Position numbers and translations under genes: made by a program
The notes under the pieces: generated by a model
Seen by the model: the letters and a program-made list of their open reading frames with translations, nothing else
What the model was told of the DNA's origin: nothing
The model's database searches: none
Assembly (NCBI GenBank): GCA_002437105.1
Contig: DJOB01000006.1
Coordinates: forward strand, 151,771 to 170,609
DNA: 18,839 nt
From: Caryophanales bacterium UBA6449
GTDB lineage: Bacteria; Bacillota_I; Bacilli_A; RFN20; CAG-288
Direction: 5' to 3'
Shown here: piece by piece, positions 7,458 to 15,457 of the stretch
How positions within the stretch are numbered: the stretch's first letter is position 1
Layout of the letters: every line of letters starts with the position of its first letter

Positions 7458-8430
7458 CGATTCTATGCTCTACTATCTTATTCAAAGCGTCTATATAGTT
7501 TTCCTTGCAGCTGCACTTGACCAGTAGCGATCGGATTTTGCGCGAGTTGGGAAAGCCTTGGAAGAAGGCGGGGGCCGCCGCCCTGAACTCGACGGATATC
7601 CGCTCTGGTGGTACCTCTCTAGAGTATTCTAGTTCGAGCTGCTCCTTCATCAGTTCCACCTGATTCTGCAGGGTCAGCTGAGGGATTGGTTCGCCCTCCT
7701 CTCGTGCGATTAGCTGCTTGAATACCATGGGGTTGCCGATGGCTTTTCGGCCTAGCATCACCGCATCTGCGCCGGTTTCCGCTAGTATCTCCAGGGCGTT
7801 GTCGACCCCGATATTCCCGTTGGCGATAAAGGGAACTTTCGATTCTTCCTTCGCTTTTTTCAATAGGTCGTAGTGTGGCAGTCCCAAGTAGAATTCGTTT
7901 CTCGTTCGCCCGTGCATGGCGATGGCGGAGACCCCCGCCGACTGTAGCACATCGACGATCTTCACGCAGTCCTCCGGATTGGAGTAACCCAGCCGCGACT
8001 TGACGATGACGGGCACCTGCGAGGTGTCGACCATCGCTTTCACCAGCCGATACACCTTGTCCAGGTCGGTGAGCAGATGCGAGCCAGCGTCCTGCTTCAT
8101 GACTTTAGGGACAGGGCAACCGATATTGAAATCGAGGAAGTTGTATCTTCCATTTTCTTCGCATACTTTAATAGCTTTCTTCAGTTCTTCCTCATCTGAC
8201 CCGAATAGTTGGAGCGCCACTGGGGCCTCATCTCTCTTCGTCTCCTTGACCATGTTGATCGTCTCGAGCGATCCTCGGGAGAGCGCGGCGGCGGAGATCA
8301 TCTCCGTGTAGACTAGACCGGCGCCGAATCTAGCGGCGAGGATCCGCATCGCGACATCGGAGAATCCGGCGAGCGGAGCTTCGACGTACCTGTTCTTGAG
8401 AACCGTGTCTGCGATGGAAAAAGTTTTCAT
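7438..8430 (-). CDS. dusB: tRNA-dihydrouridine synthase, DusB-type
   Basis: A flavoenzyme that reduces specific uridines in the tRNA D-loop to dihydrouridine, using FMN and NADPH. The TIM barrel is intact: APLAGFSD (18-25) near the FMN, MISAAAL (44-50), NIGCP with catalytic C105, phosphate/base contacts around K143, MHGRTR (171-176), ANGNI (202-206) and MLGRKAIGNP (224-233). Length (330) is normal. The family (Dus, nifR3 type) is certain; the exact subgroup is less so, and DusB is chosen because it is usual in Gram-positives. AGGAGAG lies at 8443-8437, six bases before the start, and supports this ATG. The gene overlaps cca by 20 bases and is transcribed divergently from the large lipoprotein gene. 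Confidence 0.95.
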   Translation of the reverse strand: MKTFSIADTVLKNRYVEAPLAGFSDVAMRILAARFGAGLVYTEMISAAALSRGSLETINMVKETKRDEAPVALQLFGSDEEELKKAIKVCEENGRYNFLDFNIGCPVPKVMKQDAGSHLLTDLDKVYRLVKAMVDTSQVPVIVKSRLGYSNPEDCVKIVDVLQSAGVSAIAMHGRTRNEFYLGLPHYDLLKKAKEESKVPFIANGNIGVDNALEILAETGADAVMLGRKAIGNPMVFKQLIAREEGEPIPQLTLQNQVELMKEQLELEYSREVPPERISVEFRAAAPAFFQGFPNSRKIRSLLVKCSCKENYIDALNKIVEHRIDEDNKD

Positions 8431-8584
8431 AGATATCTCTCCTATATTTTTATAGATATTACTTTCTAATCGATGGATATTCCATCGATTTACAACGTTT
8501 TATATCGCTGATTGTTTTATCATAATGTATTGGTATCTCATAGGAAGATGCCGTCGAGGCTATTGAGCCAGAAAGGTCTAACAA
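8431..8584. promoter_or_regulatory. Divergent promoter region between dus and the large lipoprotein gene
   Basis: A 154-base gap. It contains a perfect 23-base inverted repeat (8468-8490), listed separately. CATAAT (8521-8526) is a good -10 box for the rightward gene, with a poor TTTTAT -35 (8498-8503) at 17 bases. A short CTATA-TTTT-TATAG repeat lies next to the dus ribosome binding site. GAAAGGT (8571-8577), seven bases before the ATG at 8585, is the lipoprotein Shine-Dalgarno. Promoter boxes are tentative. Confidence 0.4.
8468..8490. repeat. Perfect inverted repeat, candidate operator
   Basis: AATCGATGGA and TCCATCGATT are exact reverse complements separated by TAT. There is no T-tract after it in either direction, so it is not a terminator. 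It lies 38 bases upstream of the dus start and about 95 bases upstream of the lipoprotein start, where a dimeric regulator could bind. Confidence 0.55.
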
Positions 8585-11137
8585 ATGAAAGACTCCAAGA
8601 AGATTCTCTCCCTTCTCTGCGCCGTTGCTTCCATCGCTCTTGTTGGGTGCAAACCTACTGAAACTCCCACCAGTTCTACTCCCTCTTCTAGCCAACCCAC
8701 AACTTCTGCATCCACTCCATCCTCGGAACAACCTGCCTCCACTCCATCTTCAGAGCAGCCTGACACCACTCCCAGCAGCCAGATCGATTACTCGATCTCC
8801 CAGATCACTACGGTCGGTACTCATTACACGGTCAGGGGTGTAGTCGTAGCAAAGAATACTAAGACTCTTCTAGTTCACGATGGTGTGGCTGGTATCTCTA
8901 TCTTCAATCAGGATAGTGTCGGCCAGTTCAATGTCGGCGACTATGTCGAGGTGAGCGCCACTCTCGTGGAGGCTGCTTCCAAGAGTGGATCATTCGGCTA
9001 TAACCAGTTCTCCTATTCATCCAAGGATCTCGAGATCAAGAAGATCGACGGAGAGAAGCCTAATATTCCCGCTCCGGTTCCTCTGACTGCCGCCATCGCT
9101 GATTCTTGGGCTACCACTCCCTTCTCGGTCACCGAGTCTAAGGCCTACACTTGGACCACTACCGTCGGTGAGGATGGAAACTATCTAACCTATAACATCG
9201 AGGGTAGCAACACGGTCATCGAAGCTCCTTACCTCCCTACCGATTTCGATTTTGAAGCGGGTAAGAAGTACACGGTCACTGGTTACTTCGTCGCCTATCA
9301 GACCAATCACAACTATGTGAATATGATTCTCACGGCTGCTGAGCCAGTCAGTGTCCCCGCTACTGCGGTCACTCTGTCTGCTTCCAAGACTGAGCTCAAC
9401 ATCGGTGAGACCGCCACGCTCACTGCTCAGGTGACCCCGGCGGATTCGACTGATGAGGTTTCGTACGAGATAACTGAGGGTGCTGATCTGGCGACTATCG
9501 CGGGCGATGTTCTGACTGCGGCTAAGGAGGGAACGGTCAAGGTTGTGGCGAAGGCTGGTTCCGTCACCTCCGAGGCTGTCACCATCACCATCACGGCTCC
9601 TGTCTCTGTCGAGGTTACGTTCTCCAAGAGTGAGGACGCTATCAATGTCGATTCCACTCTCGATCTGAATGCACTCCTCAACGTTGTCGTGCCTGAGGGA
9701 AAGGACAAGAGTGTCACCTGGGCTTCTGACGATGAGAAGGTCGCTACTGTTGTGGATGGTGTGGTGACTGGTGTCAAAGCTGGTGTCGCCAACATCACTG
9801 CCACCTCGGTGGCGGATTCTACTAAGTCCGCTTCTATCCAGATAACCGTCAAGGATGTCGACTATTCGATCGGACAGATCAAGGCGGCTGGAAATTATAC
9901 GGTCCGCGGAGTTGTCGATGGTCTCACCACGCAGGGCATGATAATCACCGATGGAAAGAATTCTATCTACTACTATGGTGGGTACAATGCTACTGGTCTT
10001 CAGCCGCTTGGAACTAAGGTTGAGGTCACTGGAAATGTCGCTTCCTACAATGGCGCTTTCCAGTTCAGCGCAAGCGATAAGACGCCCGCTGCTCAGGTCA
10101 CTGTGATCGAAAGCGGTGAGTTCACTCCCGCCGCTCCCGTGGCTCTGACGGCTGATATCGCTAATTCCTGGGCTGCTGATGGTGCTACCTTCACGACTGA
10201 GGATGTCAAGAAGTATACCTGGACTGCGACTGTCGGTACTCAGGGCGGCTACGAGACTATCAATATCAAGGACTCTGAAACTATCATCGAGCCCGTCTAT
10301 CTCGACAAGAAGACCTTCGACATCAAAGAGGGTTGGACCTATACTGTCACGGGATACTTCTCCGGTTATAACTCTAAGAACAAATATGCTTCGATCGTCG
10401 TCACCGATCTGAAGGATGGTGTCGCTCCTGCCCTCACGGGAATCAAGATTTCCGGCGCTAATCAGGTTCAGGTGGGAAAGACGGTTACCCTGAAAGCTGC
10501 GGCCGAGCCTTCTTCTGCGGTCCTCGGTGAGGTGACCTGGTCCACCGGCGATAAGGAAATTGCCACTGTCGATAAGGATGGTGTCGTCACTGGTGTTAAA
10601 GCTGGTAAGACTACCATCACCGCTAAGTCCGGTGAGATCTCCGGCACCTTCGAGATCACTGTTACCACCGAAGCTCCTGCCGTTCAGCCCCTCGTCGCTG
10701 ATTACACCAAGGGGTGGGAAGATGGTGCTTCTCATACCTCTGATTTCGGTAACAAATATAATAAAGACACACTGCTTACTGCTCTTAACTCTGGCGGAAC
10801 TGAAATAGCTGTTTCTGCTGATGAACCTACCAATGCTTATATCAGTGATAAGGTTGGAGGCATTAAGCTGGGAGCGAGTAGAAAGATTGGAAGCGTAAAG
10901 TTCACCGCTGTGAGGCAGTTCACCAAGATCACGGTTAAAGCTGTTGGCTGGCCAAGACACGATAGTTCTTTCACAATCAATTCTTCCGAGGCACAAAGCT
11001 TAAGTAAGGACACCGATGGAACTCTAAAGTCGGCAAAGGAATTCACCGTCACTCTAGATGCCGCTACTGATGTGGTCGAGATTGCTACTGTGAGTGGCAA
11101 GACGAGAATAGTCATCGTCGGTATCACTCTCGAGTAG
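8585..11137 (+). CDS. Large lipoprotein with duplicated OB-like and BIG2 Ig-like domains
   Basis: A surface lipoprotein of 850 residues. The signal peptide ends at lipobox LVGC with C22, followed by a Ser/Thr/Pro spacer (25-66) containing the near-repeat TPSSEQP. Then come an OB-fold-like domain (about 71-150; TVRGVV...LLVHDG), a linker beta-domain (about 160-255), a BIG2-type Ig-like domain (258-337), a second BIG2 (339-420; VVTGVKAG motif), a second OB-like domain (424-505), a second linker domain (517-610), a third BIG2 (615-696; again VVTGVKAG), and a C-terminal beta-sandwich-like region (700-850). OB-like domains of this kind occur in extracellular nucleases and lipoproteins, but no catalytic domain is visible. 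Binding of carbohydrate, DNA or host ligands is conjecture. It is monocistronic by context, with a terminator after the stop. The last 130 codons are more AT-rich than the rest. Confidence 0.9.
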   Translation: MKDSKKILSLLCAVASIALVGCKPTETPTSSTPSSSQPTTSASTPSSEQPASTPSSEQPDTTPSSQIDYSISQITTVGTHYTVRGVVVAKNTKTLLVHDGVAGISIFNQDSVGQFNVGDYVEVSATLVEAASKSGSFGYNQFSYSSKDLEIKKIDGEKPNIPAPVPLTAAIADSWATTPFSVTESKAYTWTTTVGEDGNYLTYNIEGSNTVIEAPYLPTDFDFEAGKKYTVTGYFVAYQTNHNYVNMILTAAEPVSVPATAVTLSASKTELNIGETATLTAQVTPADSTDEVSYEITEGADLATIAGDVLTAAKEGTVKVVAKAGSVTSEAVTITITAPVSVEVTFSKSEDAINVDSTLDLNALLNVVVPEGKDKSVTWASDDEKVATVVDGVVTGVKAGVANITATSVADSTKSASIQITVKDVDYSIGQIKAAGNYTVRGVVDGLTTQGMIITDGKNSIYYYGGYNATGLQPLGTKVEVTGNVASYNGAFQFSASDKTPAAQVTVIESGEFTPAAPVALTADIANSWAADGATFTTEDVKKYTWTATVGTQGGYETINIKDSETIIEPVYLDKKTFDIKEGWTYTVTGYFSGYNSKNKYASIVVTDLKDGVAPALTGIKISGANQVQVGKTVTLKAAAEPSSAVLGEVTWSTGDKEIATVDKDGVVTGVKAGKTTITAKSGEISGTFEITVTTEAPAVQPLVADYTKGWEDGASHTSDFGNKYNKDTLLTALNSGGTEIAVSADEPTNAYISDKVGGIKLGASRKIGSVKFTAVRQFTKITVKAVGWPRHDSSFTINSSEAQSLSKDTDGTLKSAKEFTVTLDAATDVVEIATVSGKTRIVIVGITLE
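8786..10672 (+). repeat. Internal two-unit duplication in the lipoprotein gene
   Basis: Residues 68-337 and 424-696 have the same domain order (OB-like, linker domain, BIG2) and matching sequence landmarks. DYSISQI matches DYSIGQI, YTVRGVV occurs in both, LTAAIADSWA matches LTADIANSWA, and YTVTGYF occurs in both. A single unpaired BIG2 domain (339-420) sits between the units. Confidence 0.85.
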
Positions 11138-11163
11138 TTCTTTCTAGAAGTCTGTGTATAAAG

Positions 11164-11194
11164 TAGCATCCGCGGGGGCGGATGCTATTTGTTT
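11164..11194 (+). terminator. Rho-independent terminator after the large lipoprotein gene
   Basis: A perfect 10-bp stem (TAGCATCCGC with GCGGATGCTA) has a GGGG loop and is followed by TTTGTTT. It lies 26 bases after the stop at 11137 and separates this gene from pepT. Confidence 0.88.
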
Positions 11195-11282
11195 ATATAT
11201 GTCGCGATTATATCCATCGGGGGTACGCCACTTGAAAACCTTATCGAATGTGAAAAAATAGATAGGAAAATTAGGAGATTGT
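11195..11282 (+). promoter_or_regulatory. pepT leader
   Basis: Between the terminator and pepT, TTGAAA (11232-11237) is a fair -35 box, but the base composition around 11255-11264 (AAAATAGATA) gives only a poor -10. AGGAG at 11273-11277, five bases before the ATG, is a good ribosome binding site and fixes the start. Confidence 0.35.
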
Positions 11283-12488
11283 ATGGATATCATCGAGAGA
11301 TTTAAGAAGTATGTGAAGTTCGATACGACTTCCTGCGACACGATAAGGCCCGGTAAGGCTTCTACCGATAGGCAGTATGCTTTCGGGCGGGAGATCCTCG
11401 TCCCTGAGCTGAAAGAGCTGGGGGCTGATGAGCTGGAAGTGAATAACTACGGCGTGGTGCGAGCGGTCTTTAAAGCGGCTAAGGAGGAAACCCTTCCCCG
11501 CGTGGCTCTGTTCGTCCACATGGATACCTCGCCCGCTGCTAAGGGCAGCGATATCGATCCTCGAGTTATCAGGTATGAGGGTGGAGATATCGATTTTGGA
11601 CACGGAGTAGTCCTTCATGCTGAGGACTATCCGCAGCTGAAGAAGTCGATCGGACACCAGCTGATCATCCCCGATGGAACGACGCTGCTAGGCGGTGACG
11701 ATAAGGCTGGCATGTCGGCCGTTATGGATTTCCTGTCCAACCTTCCCGGCCATCGCTGCCAGCATCGTACGCTGGAGATCCACTTCACTACCGATGAGGA
11801 GACGGGCGAGGATGCTAAGCACGTCTCCATGGACAAGGTGAAGGCTAAGTTCGGAATCACTGTCGATGGCGAGGATCTCGAGGAGATCAATATCGAGACC
11901 TTCAACGCTCTGGCGATGGATGTTGAGATCAAGGGATTCAATATCCATCCCGGAAATTCGAAGAACCGGATGATCAACGCCTGCCAGTTGGCGATCGAGT
12001 TCGATCGGTCGCTGCCCGTCTTTCAGCGCCCGGAATTCACCGAGGGCCGGGAAGGGTTCGTGCACCTGTGCAATATCACCGCTTCCGAGGAGCAGGCTCA
12101 CATGACCTATATCGTCCGCGATCACGACCTAGCGAAAGCTCAGTTCCTCGCGGAGATCGCTGAGCATTCTGCCAAGATCCTCAACGAGAAGTACGGCGAG
12201 GGGAGAGTGACGGTCAAGGTCACCGATACCTATCACAACATGATAGAGAAGATCAGGGAGTGCCCCGAGGCGATCAAGCTTATCACCGATGCGTTCGACG
12301 CTCTCCACATCCCGCATGAGTTCGTGGCGGTCAGAGGTGGAACGACGGGCTCGCAGCTCTCATTTATGGGCCTTCCCACTCCCAACATCGGCGATGGAGA
12401 TTTCAATCCGCACGGCCGGATGGAGTACGTCGATGCCGATCAGATGGCGATGACCTCGAAGGTCCTCGCTAAGATGTTCGAGGATTAG
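11283..12488 (+). CDS. pepT: Peptidase T (tripeptide aminopeptidase)
   Basis: A cytosolic M20B zinc peptidase that removes the N-terminal residue of tripeptides, the last steps of peptide utilisation. All metal and catalytic positions of the family are visible: HMDTSP with H79 and D81, GGDDKAG with D140, TDEETG with E172 and E173, VDGE with D195, and NPHG with H377. The conserved VRGGTTGSQLSFMGLPTPN stretch precedes the last histidine. The length of 401 matches the family. No signal peptide. The gene stands alone between two terminators, next to a lipoprotein gene and a convergent 5'-nucleotidase. The peptides it handles presumably come from an importer elsewhere. Confidence 0.96.
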   Translation: MDIIERFKKYVKFDTTSCDTIRPGKASTDRQYAFGREILVPELKELGADELEVNNYGVVRAVFKAAKEETLPRVALFVHMDTSPAAKGSDIDPRVIRYEGGDIDFGHGVVLHAEDYPQLKKSIGHQLIIPDGTTLLGGDDKAGMSAVMDFLSNLPGHRCQHRTLEIHFTTDEETGEDAKHVSMDKVKAKFGITVDGEDLEEINIETFNALAMDVEIKGFNIHPGNSKNRMINACQLAIEFDRSLPVFQRPEFTEGREGFVHLCNITASEEQAHMTYIVRDHDLAKAQFLAEIAEHSAKILNEKYGEGRVTVKVTDTYHNMIEKIRECPEAIKLITDAFDALHIPHEFVAVRGGTTGSQLSFMGLPTPNIGDGDFNPHGRMEYVDADQMAMTSKVLAKMFED

Positions 12489-12520
12489 AACCTCCAAGAT
12501 AGTTCGAGAAGAGAAGGATA

Positions 12521-12568
12521 AAAAAAGATCCTCTCTAGCGGGTAAAACCTCTAGAGAGGATCTTTTTA
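12521..12568. terminator. Bidirectional terminator shared by pepT and the 5'-nucleotidase gene
   Basis: A perfect 17-bp stem runs from AAAAAGATCCTCTCTAG (12522-12538) to its reverse complement (12551-12567), with a 12-base loop. A-tract and T-tract make it work from both sides. The TAA stop of the leftward gene (12568-12566) lies inside the right arm, so coding sequence and terminator overlap by a few bases. Confidence 0.93.
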
Positions 12569-14059
12569 GATTATCTTATCGACGCTGGGAACGCTGGAGT
12601 AATCGTCCGCGCGGACTGTAATTCCCTGCTGGTCGAGGTGTTCTACATAGGTGGCGATCGCATCGTAGAGGATGTAATCATCACCGGTTTTAGGATTCTT
12701 GATAGTGATCGCTCCGGTCGGGGTGAACATCGGTGAGTAGTCGTCGTTGACGAGATAGTCGATGGTCACTATATCGATGGATGATCTATTCAGCGCAGAA
12801 TGATCGGAGTAGTAGTGGCTGTTCAGGCTTGAATCCGGGGTTCTATCCTTGAGCAGCATGAGCTTGTTGTCGAAGGGGGAAACCTTCTGAATGACTTCCA
12901 TCGTGAAGTCGGTCGGGGTGGAAGAGGAGGGGTAGGAAGATCGGATTCCGCCCTTGTTATGCACCGCTACCAGCTTGCTCGTATCCATGTCTGGGTAGAT
13001 GACCTTGACCGTGTAGATCATGGCGGTCAGCACGAAGTTAGCGGTCTTCTCCTTATTCCAGTAGCCTTCCAGCTTTCCGAACGATTCTTGGGGCAGCGAC
13101 TTCAGGTAGTCTTCTAGCTGCTTGATCAGAGCTTGGTTGCTGGTCGGTTTCGTCTCGGTGTAGGCGGTATCTGCCTTGGTCACTATTCCATCCGAAGTGT
13201 CTAGAACCATGTAGGAGTAGCCGCGGTTATCCGAGCCGCCCTGCAGGGCGGGAATGCCGTCGATCACCTCATCCTGAAACTGGTGCGAGTGTCCGCAGAA
13301 GACTCCGGCGTAGTCCCGCTCCGCTACCAGCGTTCTGAGATAGTCCGAATCGGCCGACTCGTGAGCGATGAGGAAGGTGACATCGGCATCGATCGCATCA
13401 TAGGCGGCATCGACGACGCTGGTATCGTCGGTGAACTCGTAGTTCTCCAGCATGCCGGATTTGATCGACGATTCCAGATCGGGTCCCATGACGCCGACGA
13501 AACCGATTGTCCTGTCGCCGACCGTGACCGTGGTTGCTCCATCGATCCAATCCGCTTCCTTCTTCGTGGTCGCATCGACCAGGTTAGCGCAGAGGAAGGT
13601 GAATGAGGCGGCCGCCATGTTCTTCTCGATCGTCTCGATCCCCCAATCGAACTCGTGATTGCCGAGGGCCATCACCTTCAGCCCCAGGGTTCCCATAAGC
13701 TCGGTGGTCGTGAAACCCTTGTCATATCCAGAGGCGTAGCTGCCCTGCCACAGATCGCCGGCCGAGACGATGATGGATGTATCCGCATCGTAGTAGGGGT
13801 TGCTCTCGATCGTTCCGGCGAGGTCGGTCAGGCTGTGGTTGCCATCGTCTCCGCCGATCTTTCCGTGCAGGTCGTTGATGGAGAAGACGGTGATGCTGTC
13901 GACATCCTTATGGCTAGAAGAACTCTGGAGCTGGCTGGAAGAGTTCTGGGGTTGGCTGGATTGGGGTTCGCTGCTGCTGGATGAAGTCTGCTCCGTCGGC
14001 GCACAGCCGATAAGAAGCCCTAGCGCGATGGTTAGGAGAGCAAGTCTTTGGATTCTCAT
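12566..14059 (-). CDS. 5'-nucleotidase family lipoprotein (metallophosphatase)
   Basis: A surface lipoprotein of the bacterial 5'-nucleotidase/UshA family, expected to hydrolyse nucleotides or nucleotide sugars outside the cell and release nucleosides and phosphate. The signal peptide ends in LIGC with C19, and a Ser/Gln-rich spacer (25-50) follows. The two-metal phosphatase domain shows NDLHGK (62-67), SAGDLWQG (99-106), GNHEFDWG (133-140), AHES with H233, and GHSHQ (256-260). The C-terminal 5'-nucleotidase domain (about 320-470) carries NKGGIRSSY and VSPFDNKL, the substrate-specificity part. Length (497) is usual. No wall-sorting signal is seen; the lipid is the anchor. CGGGAGA upstream (around 14076-14070) is a reasonable ribosome binding site. 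It is transcribed alone, divergent from the ABC operon. The exact substrate cannot be read off. Confidence 0.93.
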   Translation of the reverse strand: MRIQRLALLTIALGLLIGCAPTEQTSSSSSEPQSSQPQNSSSQLQSSSSHKDVDSITVFSINDLHGKIGGDDGNHSLTDLAGTIESNPYYDADTSIIVSAGDLWQGSYASGYDKGFTTTELMGTLGLKVMALGNHEFDWGIETIEKNMAAASFTFLCANLVDATTKKEADWIDGATTVTVGDRTIGFVGVMGPDLESSIKSGMLENYEFTDDTSVVDAAYDAIDADVTFLIAHESADSDYLRTLVAERDYAGVFCGHSHQFQDEVIDGIPALQGGSDNRGYSYMVLDTSDGIVTKADTAYTETKPTSNQALIKQLEDYLKSLPQESFGKLEGYWNKEKTANFVLTAMIYTVKVIYPDMDTSKLVAVHNKGGIRSSYPSSSTPTDFTMEVIQKVSPFDNKLMLLKDRTPDSSLNSHYYSDHSALNRSSIDIVTIDYLVNDDYSPMFTPTGAITIKNPKTGDDYILYDAIATYVEHLDQQGITVRADDYSSVPSVDKII

Positions 14060-14290
14060 GTCTATCGATCTCCCGTTTTAAACTTGTAAAGATGATACAA
14101 GGTTTCTTTTGGAAAGGGATATTTTTGGGGTGTGCGGATCGCTATGGCAACTTTAGACCGCTTACAATGTGGTGGAATGGTGGCAATCCGCTTTAATTTC
14201 TGCTTTCCTTGTATAATGTTGATGACGTATCACCTCTATTGTAGATTTCGCTTGCCGCCTATTTATTAGCAACAGACGAAAGGTCTAGAA
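14060..14290. promoter_or_regulatory. Divergent control region between 5'-nucleotidase and the ABC transporter operon
   Basis: A 231-base gap with no gene. For the rightward operon, TATAAT (14212-14217) is a perfect -10 box but has no good -35. An alternative is TTGATG (14219-14224) with TAGATT (14242-14247) at 17 bases, each 4 of 6 to consensus. Two CCGCTT boxes begin at 14158 and 14188, exactly 30 bases apart, just upstream. Towards the leftward gene, CTTGTA (14083-14088) and TACAAG (14096-14101) form an inverted repeat in its leader, with TATCAT as a possible -10 on that strand. GAAAGGT near 14279-14285 is the Shine-Dalgarno for the ATPase. None of these promoters is proven. Confidence 0.45.
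14083..14101. repeat. Inverted repeat in the 5'-nucleotidase leader, candidate operator
   Basis: CTTGTA and TACAAG are reverse complements separated by seven bases. Flanking AAAC and GTTT extend the dyad if one inserted base is allowed. It lies 24 bases upstream of the start of the leftward gene. Confidence 0.4.
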
Positions 14291-15451
14291 ATGGAAATCA
14301 GGCTAAAAAATCTGACGAAGGAGTTTCCGGGAAATCCCAAGAAGAATATTCCCGATACTGTAGCGGTTGATAATCTGTCGGTCACCATTCCAGATGGTGA
14401 GCTGGTCGGACTTCTCGGTCCCTCCGGATGCGGTAAGTCGACCACTCTCTACATGATAGCAGGACTCAAGAATCCTACCAGTGGAGAGATCTGGTTCGGA
14501 GATCAGGACGTCACCAATCTCACTCCGGAGAAGAGGGGGATCGGTCTCGTGTTTCAGAACTACGCTCTCTACCCTCATATGACCGTCTATAAGAATGTGG
14601 CTTTCCCTCTACCCAATATCAGGGTCGAGAAGCCTCGCTACTATCGTAGCGGTGAGCCCGTCCTCGACGAGAATGGCAATCAGGTCTACGCCCCTAGAAA
14701 GCTCAACAAGGCTGAGATCGATGCGCTAGTCCGGCAGACCTCGAAGCTGGTTCAGATCGATGAGTATCTCGATAGAAAGCCTAGCCAGCTGTCCGGTGGA
14801 CAGCAGCAGCGTGTGGCTATCGCGCGAGCTCTAGTTAAGAAACCTAAGGTTCTTCTACTGGATGAGCCCCTTTCCAACCTCGATGCTCGTCTGAGAATAC
14901 AGACGCGCGAAGAGATTAGGCGCATCCAGAAGGAGACGGGAATCACCACCGTCTTCGTCACTCACGACCAGGAGGAGGCGATGTCGATCTGCGACAAGAT
15001 CGTCGTCATGAAGCTGGGTGTCCAGCAGCAGATCGGTGCGCCTCAGGAGGTCTATAACGATCCTCACAACCTGTTCGTCGCGACCTTCCTCGGTACCCCT
15101 CCGATCAATGTCTTCAAGGGACATATCGAGCAGGATGGTATCTATATCGGATCCGATAAGGTCCTCGAGAACACCAAGGGCTATGAGCCCAAAGCGGTAT
15201 TCATCGGCATCCGCCCCGAGGGTTTCCTCTTCGGTGCGGGTCACGATACCCTGGGTATGCATGTGGAGAACGTCACCATCATGGGACGCGATATCCTGCT
15301 CAACGCCAGCCACAAGGACTGCACGAAGCCCATCATCAAGGCTGAGCTCTCCAGTGACATCAAGCTCGAGCAGGGCGATGTCCGCTGCGGTGTCCGTCCC
15401 GACAAGATCTTCGTTTTCGATGGAAAGACGGAGGAGAGGCTCTACCTCTAG
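14291..15451 (+). CDS. Carbohydrate ABC importer ATP-binding subunit, MsmK/UgpC/MalK type
   Basis: The cytosolic ATPase that powers import through the two permeases that follow. The nucleotide-binding domain shows Walker A GPSGCGKST (43-51), a Q-loop (VFQNYALYPHMTV), signature LSGGQ (167-171), Walker B with D191 and E192, the D-loop SNLD, and the switch H225 in VTHD. The C-terminal part holds the TOBE/regulatory domain, with FIGIRPEGF typical of MsmK and UgpC. An additional loop of roughly 25-30 residues (about 109-138; RYYRSGEP...DENGNQVY) sits between the Q-loop and the signature, where MalK normally goes straight into a helix. Family members can serve several sugar importers or glycerol-3-phosphate uptake, so no symbol is given. 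The first permease starts six bases after the stop, so these are co-transcribed. The total length of 386 is slightly above usual. Confidence 0.94.
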   Translation: MEIRLKNLTKEFPGNPKKNIPDTVAVDNLSVTIPDGELVGLLGPSGCGKSTTLYMIAGLKNPTSGEIWFGDQDVTNLTPEKRGIGLVFQNYALYPHMTVYKNVAFPLPNIRVEKPRYYRSGEPVLDENGNQVYAPRKLNKAEIDALVRQTSKLVQIDEYLDRKPSQLSGGQQQRVAIARALVKKPKVLLLDEPLSNLDARLRIQTREEIRRIQKETGITTVFVTHDQEEAMSICDKIVVMKLGVQQQIGAPQEVYNDPHNLFVATFLGTPPINVFKGHIEQDGIYIGSDKVLENTKGYEPKAVFIGIRPEGFLFGAGHDTLGMHVENVTIMGRDILLNASHKDCTKPIIKAELSSDIKLEQGDVRCGVRPDKIFVFDGKTEERLYL

Positions 15452-15457
15452 GATCCT

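Noticed and set aside
8468..8490. Reading the dyad as a terminator or CRISPR-like repeat
   Set aside because: No T-tract follows on either strand and there is only one copy.
9185..10996. A long open frame (about 600 codons) on the minus strand across the large lipoprotein gene
   Set aside because: It is antisense to a convincing lipoprotein gene, and its product is dominated by Ser, Arg, Asp and Leu with no motif. This is the usual shadow of the codon bias in the real gene.
13324..13984. Open frames antisense to the 5'-nucleotidase gene
   Set aside because: The minus strand carries all metallophosphatase motifs in order; the opposite frames have low-complexity products.
14135..14152. Catabolite-response (cre) element in the importer control region
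   Set aside because: GCGGATCGCTATGGCA has the right flavour, but the TG-to-CG spacing is wrong and key consensus bases are missing.
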